From Yersinia frederiksenii ATCC 33641 (GTDB lineage Bacteria; Pseudomonadota; Gammaproteobacteria; Enterobacterales; Enterobacteriaceae): a DNA stretch of 64,000 nt. The DNA lies in NCBI RefSeq assembly GCF_000754805.1, contig NZ_KN150731.1:2901886-2965885 (forward strand), in the 5' to 3' direction. Positions 43,277-52,022 of this stretch are shown piece after piece. Positions within the stretch are counted from its first letter, which is position 1. The number at the start of each line of letters is the position of its first letter. Made by a program: the position numbers and the translations under genes. The notes below the pieces were generated by a model. It saw only the letters and a program-made list of their open reading frames with translations, did no database searches and was not told the DNA's origin.

Positions 43277-44143
43277 ATGAATATGATTAATCTCTCTAGT
43301 TGCCGCCCTTTTACTGAAGCCGGCCATTTATCTCAAATATCGGCTTATTATGAAGAAGGCCGTAATACCATGTGGATGTTACTACGCGCTCATCCGCGTC
43401 CTTGTTTTAATCTAGAGTTAATTGAAAATATTATGACGTTAGTTCAGGCAGCGAAAGAGTCAAAATTACCCATCGACTTTTGGGTAACAGGCTCGGTGGT
43501 GCCCAATATGTTTAATGTGGGAGGCGACTTAAACTTTTTTGCACAAATGATCCGGAACCGTAAACGCGAAGCTCTCATGGCATATGCTCGCGCGTGTGTC
43601 GATTGCGTCCATGCTGCAGCACGTGGATTTGATACTGGGGCGATATCTATCGCAATGATTGAGGGCAGTGCTTTAGGTGGAGGGTTTGAGGCAGCATTGG
43701 CTCACCATTTTGTGCTAGCGCAAACCACAGCCAGAATGGGTTTTCCTGAGATAGCATTTAATTTATTTCCGGGTATGGGGGGGTATTCACTTGTTACCAG
43801 AAAGGCAGGAATGAGGGTCGCGGAACAATTGATTTGGACGGGTGAACCCCATGCTGCTGAATGGTATGAGAGCCGAGGGTTAGTTGATAAGTTATTTCAG
43901 CCGGGTGATGCTTATATTGCGACGCGCACCTTTATAGACACGATCAGGCCTAAGCTAAATGGTATGAGGGCTATGATTCGAGTTCGGCAGCGTGTTTTGC
44001 AATTAACACGCTCTGAATTAATGGATATTACTGAAGATTGGGTAGATTCGGCATTTTCCATTGAACCGAAAGATATCGCTTATATTGAGCGGTTAGTCAT
44101 GTTGCAAGACCGGCATACTTCGACAATGCCAAAAGCAATATAG
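43277..44143 (+). CDS. rpfF: RpfF-type DSF/BDSF fatty-acid signal synthase
   Basis: This 288-residue crotonase-fold protein resembles RpfF of Burkholderia and Xanthomonas: CRPFTEAG, AYYEEGRNTMWMLLR, NVGGDLNFF, EGSALGGGFEAALAHH and FPEIAFNLFPGMGGYS. The two catalytic glutamates of RpfF are present (near residues 138 and 158, 20 apart). RpfF makes cis-2-unsaturated fatty-acid signals from acyl-ACP. I chose ATG 43277 with GGATGG upstream; ATG 43283 or a GTG at 43250 are possible. It converges on an rpfR-type gene ten bases away. A plain enoyl-CoA hydratase is the alternative, but the family motifs argue against it. Confidence 0.85.
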   Translation: MNMINLSSCRPFTEAGHLSQISAYYEEGRNTMWMLLRAHPRPCFNLELIENIMTLVQAAKESKLPIDFWVTGSVVPNMFNVGGDLNFFAQMIRNRKREALMAYARACVDCVHAAARGFDTGAISIAMIEGSALGGGFEAALAHHFVLAQTTARMGFPEIAFNLFPGMGGYSLVTRKAGMRVAEQLIWTGEPHAAEWYESRGLVDKLFQPGDAYIATRTFIDTIRPKLNGMRAMIRVRQRVLQLTRSELMDITEDWVDSAFSIEPKDIAYIERLVMLQDRHTSTMPKAI

Positions 44144-44153
44144 TGTTATGCAC

Positions 44154-46148
44154 CTAATCCACTAAAAGGTGAGGGTGTTGTGTTACCAGCCAATGCTCCA
44201 GTTCATCTGCGGGCATTGGTTTGGCATAAAGAAACCCCTGCTTTTCATCAATGCCAATGGAGTCGAGAAATGCCTCTTCCTCTTGAGTCTCCACCCCTTC
44301 GGCAATCACTCGCATTTTAAGTGCTTCAGCGACAACAATAATGGCTCGAACCAGAGATTGTGAAATAGGATTATTATCAATATGGCGAACAAAACTTTGG
44401 TCCAATTTAATCGCATCAATAGGAATACGCGCTAATTGAGAAAGTGAAGAGTAGCCGGTACCAAAATCATCTAAATGAACCTGAGCACCTAAGTCTCGTA
44501 ACTGTTTCATGATGTTGATGGCAGCATCTTCATCATCAATTAAGCAACTTTCTGTTAATTCAACATCAACCAGACTACATTTCAGATCACTGGCTTCAAG
44601 GGATTCAATGAAGCTGGTGACAATCGCCTCATCAATTAATTGGCGGGCAGAGACATTGACTGCAATTCGTAGGTTAATCCCACGTTTTTTCCAATCTACA
44701 GCTTGTTGCATTGACGTTTGTAGAACCCATTTTCCAAGTGGTCTGATCAATCCTGATTCTTCTGCATATGAGATAAACTCCAAAGGAGCAATTAAACCTC
44801 TTTCAGGTGATAGCCATCGGACCAGTGCTTCGACACTGTGCACTTTTCCTGTCTTGGTGGATATTTTAGGTTGGTAAAATACTTGCAACTGATGCTGTTC
44901 TAAACCTTTACGCAAATTGGTATCTAGCCAAACATATTCTGAAATTTTTTTATTCATCTGTTGCGAGAAAATGGAATAGGTCTGCTTTCCATGTTCTTTT
45001 GCTGTATACATGGCTGTATCTGCACTACGAATAATATTTTCCAGTGTATCACCATGCTCAGGGCATAAAGCGATACCAATTGAGCACCCGGTATATACTT
45101 CAATTAATCCTACTCGGAAAGGCAATTTCATGCGGTTTAGTATCCGCTGAGTCGTCGTTTCAAGCGAGTTCATGATGGCATTTTCGACTAGGACAATAAA
45201 CTCATCACCTCCTAATCGGGCAAGCATTTCGTTCTCACCTAAGCAACTCAAAATAGCGAGTGAGACATCTTTTAGTAATCGATCACCAAACATATGTCCA
45301 TAATGGTCATTCACTTTTTTGAAGTTATCGAGATCAAGATAAATAATACCTACTGAAGTATCACCACGGGTTTGGATTGCACTATTAATACGTTCATGAA
45401 TGGCGTGGCGGTTAGGCAATCCAGTAATCATATCGGTATTAGCCAGAATCCTGAGGCGCTCCTGAGCGCGCCTCTCTTTGGTAATGTCTGTGCCGGAACA
45501 GATAAGATAACGTTCGTTTTTTCCGCTACCACTATGAACAAATTTATTACGGAATAAGAAAAGACGCTTTCCTTTGACAGTATTAACCCAACGCTCAACT
45601 TCATAAGAAGCGCCACGCTGGAAGAAACCTTCAATATTCTTGCGAGATGAGGCCCCTTCTTTGGCGGTCATAAACAAGTCATAGACATTTTTGCCAATAA
45701 CATCCTGTTCTTTTTTGCCGGTATATTCTTCGCTGAGATGATTAAAACGTTGGACGTAACCATCTTTATCAAGAATGACAATAACTGAATTAGCTTCAGA
45801 AACTACCTGTTCTGCAAAGGAAAGGCCCATCACTAAATCACGAGCGACAGATTCAGTATCAGCGTAGGCAGAAGCTGTTCCGCCCCACTCTTTGTCATTA
45901 ATTTTACGGCCCACGAGGTGTAAATGAAGGGGATGACCATAAATTTGAATTTCAATATCTAAACTGGCGGTAATACCGGTTAACCCCCGGATTTTCATTG
46001 TTTGAACTGAATTCAGAGGTATTGCAATATTTGTCGTTTCTTTAATCGCAGACAGCTCTAAAGCCTGACTATCAAAAGCAAGTCGCCAAAATGGGCTATG
46101 GGTACCAAAATAAGTGTTAAGGATCGATGTGTCTTGGTCTTCGAACAT
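44154..46148 (-). CDS. rpfR: RpfR-type PAS-GGDEF-EAL cyclic-di-GMP enzyme
   Basis: This 664-residue protein resembles E. coli PdeR (YciR) and the RpfR of Cronobacter/Burkholderia. The order is an N-terminal domain (about 1-95, the RpfF-interaction domain in RpfR), a PAS domain (about 113-225) that binds the DSF signal in RpfR, GGDEF (intact motif at 313-317) and EAL (intact motif at 440-442, plus DDFGTGYSS and AEGVET). No I-site RxxD is visible. The start at 46148 has AGAGG seven bases upstream; an extension of 28 codons was rejected. It faces rpfF tail to tail. Confidence 0.9.
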   Translation of the reverse strand: MFEDQDTSILNTYFGTHSPFWRLAFDSQALELSAIKETTNIAIPLNSVQTMKIRGLTGITASLDIEIQIYGHPLHLHLVGRKINDKEWGGTASAYADTESVARDLVMGLSFAEQVVSEANSVIVILDKDGYVQRFNHLSEEYTGKKEQDVIGKNVYDLFMTAKEGASSRKNIEGFFQRGASYEVERWVNTVKGKRLFLFRNKFVHSGSGKNERYLICSGTDITKERRAQERLRILANTDMITGLPNRHAIHERINSAIQTRGDTSVGIIYLDLDNFKKVNDHYGHMFGDRLLKDVSLAILSCLGENEMLARLGGDEFIVLVENAIMNSLETTTQRILNRMKLPFRVGLIEVYTGCSIGIALCPEHGDTLENIIRSADTAMYTAKEHGKQTYSIFSQQMNKKISEYVWLDTNLRKGLEQHQLQVFYQPKISTKTGKVHSVEALVRWLSPERGLIAPLEFISYAEESGLIRPLGKWVLQTSMQQAVDWKKRGINLRIAVNVSARQLIDEAIVTSFIESLEASDLKCSLVDVELTESCLIDDEDAAINIMKQLRDLGAQVHLDDFGTGYSSLSQLARIPIDAIKLDQSFVRHIDNNPISQSLVRAIIVVAEALKMRVIAEGVETQEEEAFLDSIGIDEKQGFLYAKPMPADELEHWLVTQHPHLLVD

Positions 46149-46594
46149 ATGCGATCCTCTAAAAGTGTATATGTGTCTGTTACTTATCTTAGCCAGAAAT
46201 TTAGACTGCCTATCCCTAGCTTCCTCAGTCATGATCGTAATTCTAGCCTCTGGAACATGACTCTATTGAGAGTGCTCAACGAATAAAGTATATGTATAAT
46301 TTCTTCATAGCTGATCGTAGATAGTAGCGATAATTATATTAAATGCCTTTTCTACTTTCGTATTGTGATTAAAGTTAAGCATGAAAAAAATAAAAAACAT
46401 ATAATTTTTATGTCGTTATGTTCATTTAGGTGAAATCTTAAAAGGGAAACGGTAAAGAAGATGAACGTTTTATTTATGTAGATAAATGAGAGGGAAATGC
46501 CGTTTTTAACGAGTTAATGATGGTTGCATGCATTGGTAAGCAATCTGGGTATTCCATTTTGAATGGACATGAGAATACCCAAGATAAGTCCTAA
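46149..46594. other. AT-rich gene-free region upstream of rpfR
   Basis: These 446 bases hold no gene that I can see. The AT-rich stretch at 46260-46440 probably carries the rpfR promoter. A palindrome, AAGTCCTAATTAGGACTT, at 46586-46603 overlaps the end of the next gene and may be part of its terminator. Confidence 0.4.
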
Positions 46595-46834
46595 TTAGGA
46601 CTTTTCAGCGATCTTTTTCAGGTATTCATTGTTTTTGAAAGCAATCATAATCATCTCAAAACAAATACGAGAAGTCAGGCACCCGCCAATGATGCTGAAA
46701 AAGCCTGCGATGATGCTAGCCTGTACCATTACAAGTACGCCAGAAATAATGATAAGTACCAGTAAAGCCCAATATAAACCGGTAAGAATTTTTGGTGTCA
46801 GCAGTGAATCAAAAAAAAGTACATTTTTAAGCAT
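46595..46834 (-). CDS. DUF4282 small membrane protein
   Basis: This 79-residue protein has two hydrophobic spans (about 17-37 and 43-65) and the DUF4282 pattern FFDSLLTPKILTGLYW with a C-terminal IAFKNNEYLKKI. The family is found widely and has no known function. It stands alone in the accessory zone. A palindrome overlaps its stop codon. The start has an AAGGAAC-type ribosome site upstream. Confidence 0.8.
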   Translation of the reverse strand: MLKNVLFFDSLLTPKILTGLYWALLVLIIISGVLVMVQASIIAGFFSIIGGCLTSRICFEMIMIAFKNNEYLKKIAEKS

Positions 46835-46981
46835 TACGAGTTCCTTTTTATTTAAACGTTAAATTCCCTGCTGCGATTATGCATTAGCTTTAAATGGCTG
46901 ACCATATGTTTATCCACATTAATGATATGGGAATGAAATAATAAGATATTTCTGGTTTTTTTTCCTTATTCGAGAGCACTT

Positions 46982-47252
46982 TTACTTAAAGTTAAGTACC
47001 ATTCCAACACCAACTTCCTCTATATCAACCGTACTGGCCAGTGCTATTTTTGCTTTGAGGCCAGTACAGTGACAAGGGTATAGTGCTTTAGCATTAACTT
47101 GTTGGAAATAGTCGGAAATTCTGTCGAGTATCGTTACCACGCTCAATTTCACCTAAAAAAAGCGGATTATCAGTAATGTAGCAAACGCCTGGCTCAGCGA
47201 TAAGGTATTTATCTATCAGAGTATTGTTATCAACCAGTACTGTTAACTGCAT
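46982..47252 (-). pseudogene. decayed metallo-beta-lactamase-fold hydrolase
   Basis: The minus strand from 47252 begins MQLTVLVDNNTLIDKYLIAEPG, the normal start of MBL-fold proteins of the TM0207/MptA-like type. After about 26 residues it jumps to PLFLGEIERGNDT, a segment that sits far inside the family, and stops at codon 53. Then, in another frame, the C-terminal ALYPCHCTGLKAKIALAS and EEVGVGMVLNFK can be read to a stop at 46982. A gene of roughly 270 residues has thus lost its middle by at least two deletions. Each fragment is too short to be a working enzyme. Confidence 0.8.
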
Positions 47253-47292
47253 ATCCCTTTCCTTGTGTACTCGTGTTATTCCAATACCGTGA

Positions 47293-47922
47293 CTATTTTC
47301 GGCTATCGAAAAGTAATTTACAGGCTAATCCGGTAAAAACGCCGCTAAGCAAATAGTTAGGCCAGCGTGCTGAGAATGCTCCGGTATTAAAGCGATTACG
47401 CATATTACTGACGAGCAAGATCAGACTGCCATTAATAACTAGACCTATCGCATTCAGGATGGTTGCTAGTAACAGCATTTGCACAACAACTGAGTCAGAC
47501 TGCGGCGTGATAAATTGCGGGAATAGCGCTAATACGAACAGCGCCATTTTAGGATTCAATAAATTAGTCAATAGCCCTTGCCGGAATGCCTTATGGGCGG
47601 AAGCTGGCTCTGGTGATGTTTTCGCTGCTATGTGACGGGCAGATGCCAATGTTTTCCATGCCAGATAAAGTAAATAGCAAGCACCGAGAATTCGCACTGC
47701 ATCATAAGCCAGGGGGACGGCCACAAAAAGTTGTGAAAGCCCTAATGCAGCAGCCAAAGTATGGCAATAAGTTCCCAGTTGAATGCCAGCTAGCGAGGCA
47801 AAGCCTGAAGCCCGCCCCTGGCTAATACTGCGCGAAGTGATTAGCAGCATATCTGGCCCCGGTGTTGCTGCAAGTGCAACACAAGCACCAGAAAACAGCA
47901 GTAAAGTGGATGTGGCAATCAT
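47293..47922 (-). CDS. LysE/RhtB-family amino acid exporter
   Basis: This 209-residue inner-membrane protein has about six spans and the family start ACVALAATPGPDMLLITSRSIS (near 15-34) and FRQGLLTNLLNPKMALF (near 113-129). Members export homoserine, threonine, leucine or other amino acids; the substrate here cannot be told. It lies 40 bases after the MBL remnant, in the same direction. Confidence 0.88.
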   Translation of the reverse strand: MIATSTLLLFSGACVALAATPGPDMLLITSRSISQGRASGFASLAGIQLGTYCHTLAAALGLSQLFVAVPLAYDAVRILGACYLLYLAWKTLASARHIAAKTSPEPASAHKAFRQGLLTNLLNPKMALFVLALFPQFITPQSDSVVVQMLLLATILNAIGLVINGSLILLVSNMRNRFNTGAFSARWPNYLLSGVFTGLACKLLFDSRK

Positions 47923-48107
47923 ATTTTCTCCGCAGTAATTACTGGAACATCGTGGTGCTGGATTCTATTTGCTCAACATACTCCAGATAATAGGGAGAAA
48001 ATAGTGCCCGTTCTTGGTTGTTTGATATCAACCGGGGTCTTGTTTAACGCGTTACAAGTCAGTGATAATTATCCTATAGCTGGTAATCACGAGAGGGTAA
48101 GAAACAA

Positions 48108-48539
48108 ATGATAAGAAAAGCGATGCCTGCGGATACCAGCCGTTTAATCGAAGTTTGGGAAAATGCGGTTAGAAAAACGCATCTGTTTTTAACTGAGGCT
48201 GATATTCAATTTTATTTGCCACAAGTGCGGGACATTTATTTACCTGCACTGGAGGTTTGGTTATTTGAAAAGGATGCAGAGGCTGTAGGGTTTATCGGCC
48301 TTGATGGTAATAAAGTAGAAATGTTGTTTGTGGATCCTGCTTATCACGGCAAAGGAATTGGTAAAGCGCTGCTGGCTCATGCTCAACATTTAAAGGGAAA
48401 ACTATGTGTTGATGTGAATGAGCAAAATCCAGCTGCATTGGCTTTTTACCTACATTACGGATTTATAAAAACGGGCCGTTCAGAACGGGATGGCGAGGGA
48501 AAGCCTTTCCCACTGATTCACTTAGCGCAGCCTGAGTAA
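48108..48539 (+). CDS. GNAT acetyltransferase, YjaB-like
   Basis: This 143-residue GNAT acetyltransferase is similar in layout to E. coli YjaB: LFVDPAYHGKGIGKALLAHA (acetyl-CoA loop, near 80-99), VNEQNPAALAFYLHYGF near 105-121 and a DGEGKPFPLIHL end. The substrate is unknown. It is divergent from the LysE-type gene and shares a 185-base spacer with it. Confidence 0.87.
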   Translation: MIRKAMPADTSRLIEVWENAVRKTHLFLTEADIQFYLPQVRDIYLPALEVWLFEKDAEAVGFIGLDGNKVEMLFVDPAYHGKGIGKALLAHAQHLKGKLCVDVNEQNPAALAFYLHYGFIKTGRSERDGEGKPFPLIHLAQPE

Positions 48540-48602
48540 TAAAACCCCGGTTATATCGGTGCAGTCTATTTACTCTCGTCAAAGTTGAGTTAGCCAAATA
48601 AC

Positions 48603-49490
48603 TTATTGCTCCCGTAATATTTCGCGAAAATGTATCACCAGCGGGCGTTGATTTGCTTTATGCCACACTGCCCACAATTGGGTCGAATATTGCATCCACG
48701 GGATTTCACGTAGCACAACACCTTCTGGTGCATTGTGGCGCAAGCTGTTTTGGATTAATGCCAAACCGAGGCCCGCAGCTACCAGCCCAAGCGCAGTCAA
48801 TGGTTCTCCTGCTTCCAGACGAATGTCCGGATTAAAGCCAGATCTGACACAGGCGGCGACAAAATCATCGCGCGAGTGTGCGTCATCATTGTGAATCACC
48901 GCAATCCACTGCTGATCAGCTAACTGCTTCGGTAATATATTTTCCACTTGTGCCAGCGGATGGTTTTGCGGCAGAGCCAGCAGCATGCGGTCATCAAGCA
49001 CCCGAATATACTCGAGATCCTGCTCTCCTTCCGGTGGCGTTGTGTCTACCAGCGAGAAATCCAGGCTGCGCTGGCGCAGACCTTCAATCTGTGTGGCAGG
49101 TGGCTGGCTATAGAGTGCAATATGCACGTCTGGGCGCGAGGTGCGCAGAGTTCGCAGCGCGGTAGAGAGCACACCTGAATGCATGGCATTTTCGATATAA
49201 CCAATACACAACCCCCCGTCTTCCCCTCGCCCTAAACGCTTGCCCAGTGACTCCAGACGATTGGCGTGGGTCAATAATGAGCGAGTTTCTGCAAGAAAAG
49301 TCTGCCCGTCTGCCGTCAGGCGAATGCGCTGTTGGTTGCGCTCGAACAGCATTAAACCCAAACGTTCTTCAAGCTGGGCAATCTGGCGGCTCAATGGCGA
49401 TTGCGAGATATGTAAGCGCTCGGCGGCGCGGCCGACGTGCTCTTCTTCGGCAACCACTACGAAGTATTTCAGTTGGCGTAAATCAATCAC
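48603..49490 (-). CDS. LysR-type transcriptional regulator
   Basis: This LysR-family protein of 295 residues has the N-terminal winged HTH in LRQLKYFVVVAEEEHVG and RAAERLHISQSPLSRQI (residues 3-45) and a C-terminal substrate-binding domain. I set the GTG start at 49490 (VIDLRQLKYF) because GAGG lies six bases upstream and the family starts there; the longer ATG frame adds 15 foreign residues. It is divergent from the aldo-keto reductase operon, which it probably controls with a co-inducer related to that pathway. Confidence 0.9.
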   Translation of the reverse strand: MIDLRQLKYFVVVAEEEHVGRAAERLHISQSPLSRQIAQLEERLGLMLFERNQQRIRLTADGQTFLAETRSLLTHANRLESLGKRLGRGEDGGLCIGYIENAMHSGVLSTALRTLRTSRPDVHIALYSQPPATQIEGLRQRSLDFSLVDTTPPEGEQDLEYIRVLDDRMLLALPQNHPLAQVENILPKQLADQQWIAVIHNDDAHSRDDFVAACVRSGFNPDIRLEAGEPLTALGLVAAGLGLALIQNSLRHNAPEGVVLREIPWMQYSTQLWAVWHKANQRPLVIHFREILREQ

Positions 49491-49635
49491 GTGAGACCTC
49501 AAAGGACTTAAGTTAGACAAATTATGTCCTATCAAGTCCTAACATTGCAAGATATTGTGAGCGCCGTCACAGGGAAGCAGCAAAACACCCTAACTGAACT
49601 CTCCCGATACGGGAAAAAATATTGAGGACATCTTA

Positions 49636-50646
49636 ATGAGCATTAAAAATATTCTTCCAGGCAACATCGGTTTAGGCGGCGCGCCGCTGGGCAATATGTT
49701 CCGCGCCATTCCTGAAGAAGAAGCACACGCCACCGTTACCGAAGCATGGGATCTGGGCGTTCGCTACTTCGATACTGCGCCGTTGTACGGTTCGGGCCTG
49801 TCCGAAATTCGCATGGGTGAAGCACTTTCTCACTATCCACGCGACCAGTTCGTCTTAAGCAGCAAAGTCGGCCGTATCATGCTGGATGAAATGGAAGACC
49901 CGGCAGCTCGCGATTTCGGTGAAAAAGGCGGTTTGTTTGAGCATGGTCTGAAAAACAAAATTCTCAACGACTACTCTGCCGACGGCACTTTGCGTTCTAT
50001 TGAAGATAGCTTAAAACGTCTGAAAACCGACCATCTGGATATCGTCTGGATTCACGACCCGGCTCAGGATTTTTATGGTGATAGCTGGCTGGAGCAGTTC
50101 AACATTGCCCGTACCGGTGCCTTCCGTGCGCTGACCCGTCTACGTGACGAAGGGGTGATTAAGGCTTGGGGACTGGGTGTTAACCGTGTTGAGCCATGTG
50201 AATTGACATTGGCACTCGACGAGCCAAAACCAGATGCTTTCTTGCTGGCAGGCCGTTACTCCTTACTGGATCACAAACGTGCCTTACAGCGCTTGATGCT
50301 GGAAGCGCTGGAACAGAATGTCGATATCGTGGTTGGCGGCCCTTACAGCTCTGGCGTATTGGCCGGCGGTGACCATTTCGAATATCAGAAAGCCTCTCCA
50401 CAGATTCGCCAGCAGGTCACGCAAATTAATGCGATTGCTACCCGTTTCAACGTTGACGTGAAAGCTGCCGCACTTCAGTTCGCGCTGGCTAACCCAGCAG
50501 TTGCTGCGGTTATCCCAGGCTCTAGTCGTCCAGGCCGTATGGCAGAAGATCTGGCTGCACTGCAAGCCTCTATTCCAGCTGAATTCTGGGATGAAATGCG
50601 CCGTCAAAATTTGGTTGCTGATAACGCGCCGCTGCCGATTCGTTAA
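49636..50646 (+). CDS. aldo-keto reductase, pyridoxal/aldose dehydrogenase type
   Basis: This 336-residue NAD(P)-dependent aldo-keto reductase has the catalytic tetrad Asp and Tyr in RYFDTAPLYG (near 45-52), Lys in SSKVGR and His in IHDPAQ. The extended GRIMLDEMEDPAARD-type insertion and the C-terminal IPGSSRPGRMAEDL suggest the D-threo-aldose 1-dehydrogenase/pyridoxal 4-dehydrogenase branch. The exact substrate is unknown. It is the first gene of a probable AKR-SDR-SRPBCC operon divergent from lysR. The base composition is higher in GC than in the neighbours. Confidence 0.88.
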   Translation: MSIKNILPGNIGLGGAPLGNMFRAIPEEEAHATVTEAWDLGVRYFDTAPLYGSGLSEIRMGEALSHYPRDQFVLSSKVGRIMLDEMEDPAARDFGEKGGLFEHGLKNKILNDYSADGTLRSIEDSLKRLKTDHLDIVWIHDPAQDFYGDSWLEQFNIARTGAFRALTRLRDEGVIKAWGLGVNRVEPCELTLALDEPKPDAFLLAGRYSLLDHKRALQRLMLEALEQNVDIVVGGPYSSGVLAGGDHFEYQKASPQIRQQVTQINAIATRFNVDVKAAALQFALANPAVAAVIPGSSRPGRMAEDLAALQASIPAEFWDEMRRQNLVADNAPLPIR

Positions 50647-50690
50647 TTTTTGTGGGGCCAGAAGGCCCTCTCCACGCTATGAGTAATAAC

Positions 50691-51488
50691 ATGAAATTAG
50701 ATCTTTCCAACAAAATCGCAGTGGTCAGCGGTTCAACATCTGGCATCGGGCTTGGCATTGCCAAAGGGCTGGCACAAGCTGGTGCCACCGTGGTCATCGT
50801 CGGCCGCCAAAAACAGGGTGTTGATAGTGCCATCGCTGCGATCAGCACAAAACTGCCGGGCGCATCGCTGCGTGGCGTCGTTGCTGATCTTAGCACCGAG
50901 CAAGGGGTTGCCACTCTGTGCGCCGAGGAGCCGCAAGCCGATATCGTTATCAATAATCTCGGTATCTTCAACGATAAAGACTTCTTTAGTGTCCCCGACG
51001 AGGAATGGATGCACTTTTATAACGTCAACGTCCTTTCTGGCGTACGGCTGTCGCGCCACTACGCCAAAGGGATGGTTGAACAGGGCTGGGGACGCATCAT
51101 TTTTGTCTCATCTGAATCAGGTGTGGCAATCCCGGCTGACATGATCAACTACGGTGTCACCAAAAGCGCCAATCTGGCCGTGTCGCATGGTTTGGCAAAA
51201 CGCCTGGCGGGAACCGGCGTGACAGTCAATGCCATTTTACCTGGCCCAACCTTTACTGAAGGCCTGCAAGAGATGCTGGCGGATGCCACCGCGTTATCGG
51301 GCCTCAGTCCGCGCGAACAGGCCGACGAGTTCGTCAAAACCGCACGCCCTAGCTCCATCATCCAGCGTGCGGCGGATGTCGACGAAGTGGCAAACCTCGT
51401 GGTTTACCTTGCTTCACCGCTCTCTTCGGCAACCACTGGCGCTGCTCTGCGCGTCGACGGCGGTGTCATTGACACCCTGACAATGTAA
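50691..51488 (+). CDS. short-chain dehydrogenase/reductase
   Basis: This classical SDR of 265 residues has the nucleotide-binding GSTSGIGLGIAKGL near 12-25, NNLGIF near 88-93 and the catalytic Ser (SSESGVA) and YGVTK motifs near 140-158. Substrate unknown. The start at 50691 (MKLDLSNKIAVVSG) is family-like; ATG 50679 or a GTG at 50652 are in frame. It begins 44 bases after the aldo-keto reductase. Confidence 0.88.
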   Translation: MKLDLSNKIAVVSGSTSGIGLGIAKGLAQAGATVVIVGRQKQGVDSAIAAISTKLPGASLRGVVADLSTEQGVATLCAEEPQADIVINNLGIFNDKDFFSVPDEEWMHFYNVNVLSGVRLSRHYAKGMVEQGWGRIIFVSSESGVAIPADMINYGVTKSANLAVSHGLAKRLAGTGVTVNAILPGPTFTEGLQEMLADATALSGLSPREQADEFVKTARPSSIIQRAADVDEVANLVVYLASPLSSATTGAALRVDGGVIDTLTM

Positions 51489-51517
51489 TTTTATCTGACT
51501 GAAATTAAGAGGAAAAA

Positions 51518-51934
51518 ATGGCTAATACTACTGTATCAATTGAAATCCCTGCTTCCGCAGACACTGTATGGCAACTGATGGGCGGCTTTGACTCATTGCC
51601 TGATTGGCTGCCATTCATCCCGAAAAGTGTCGTTACAGAAGGAGGTCGCGTACGTACTCTGATCACCGCCGACGGCGGCACCGTTATCGAGCGTCTGGAA
51701 GCGTTTGATAACCGTCAGCGCAGCTACAGCTACTCCATTATTCAGGCACCGTTCCCGATAGTTGATTATTTATCGACTATCTCGGTTCACACCACTGCCG
51801 ATAACAGTATTACCCGAGTGGAATGGACCGGCAGCTTTACGCCAGTCGGCGTCAGTGATTCAGAAGCTGAAGCACTGTTCTCCGGTATTTATCGCGGTGG
51901 CCTAGAGGCGCTGAAAAATAACTTTGATGCTTAA
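51518..51934 (+). CDS. SRPBCC-fold protein, polyketide cyclase-like
   Basis: This 138-residue protein of the SRPBCC (START/Bet v 1) fold reads SIEIPASADTVWQLMGGFDSLPDWLPFIPKS-like at the N terminus, the normal start of polyketide cyclase/dehydrase-like proteins, with VEWTGSFTP near 108. Such folds bind hydrophobic ligands. It starts 29 bases after the SDR behind AGAGGAA, so it is the third gene of the operon. The role is unknown. Confidence 0.87.
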   Translation: MANTTVSIEIPASADTVWQLMGGFDSLPDWLPFIPKSVVTEGGRVRTLITADGGTVIERLEAFDNRQRSYSYSIIQAPFPIVDYLSTISVHTTADNSITRVEWTGSFTPVGVSDSEAEALFSGIYRGGLEALKNNFDA

Positions 51935-52022
51935 TCGTATCGAATCAATAGGAATGCGCCAACTCTCCGGCGTGTTCCTAACCATATGAATATATTAATT
52001 AACTATTTACAGGATTATGAAC

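Noticed and set aside
43277-44143. Plain enoyl-CoA hydratase call for the crotonase-fold gene
   Set aside because: The N-terminal CRPF, YYEEGRN and NVGGDLNFF segments, the glutamate pair and the neighbouring RpfR-type gene fit RpfF much better.
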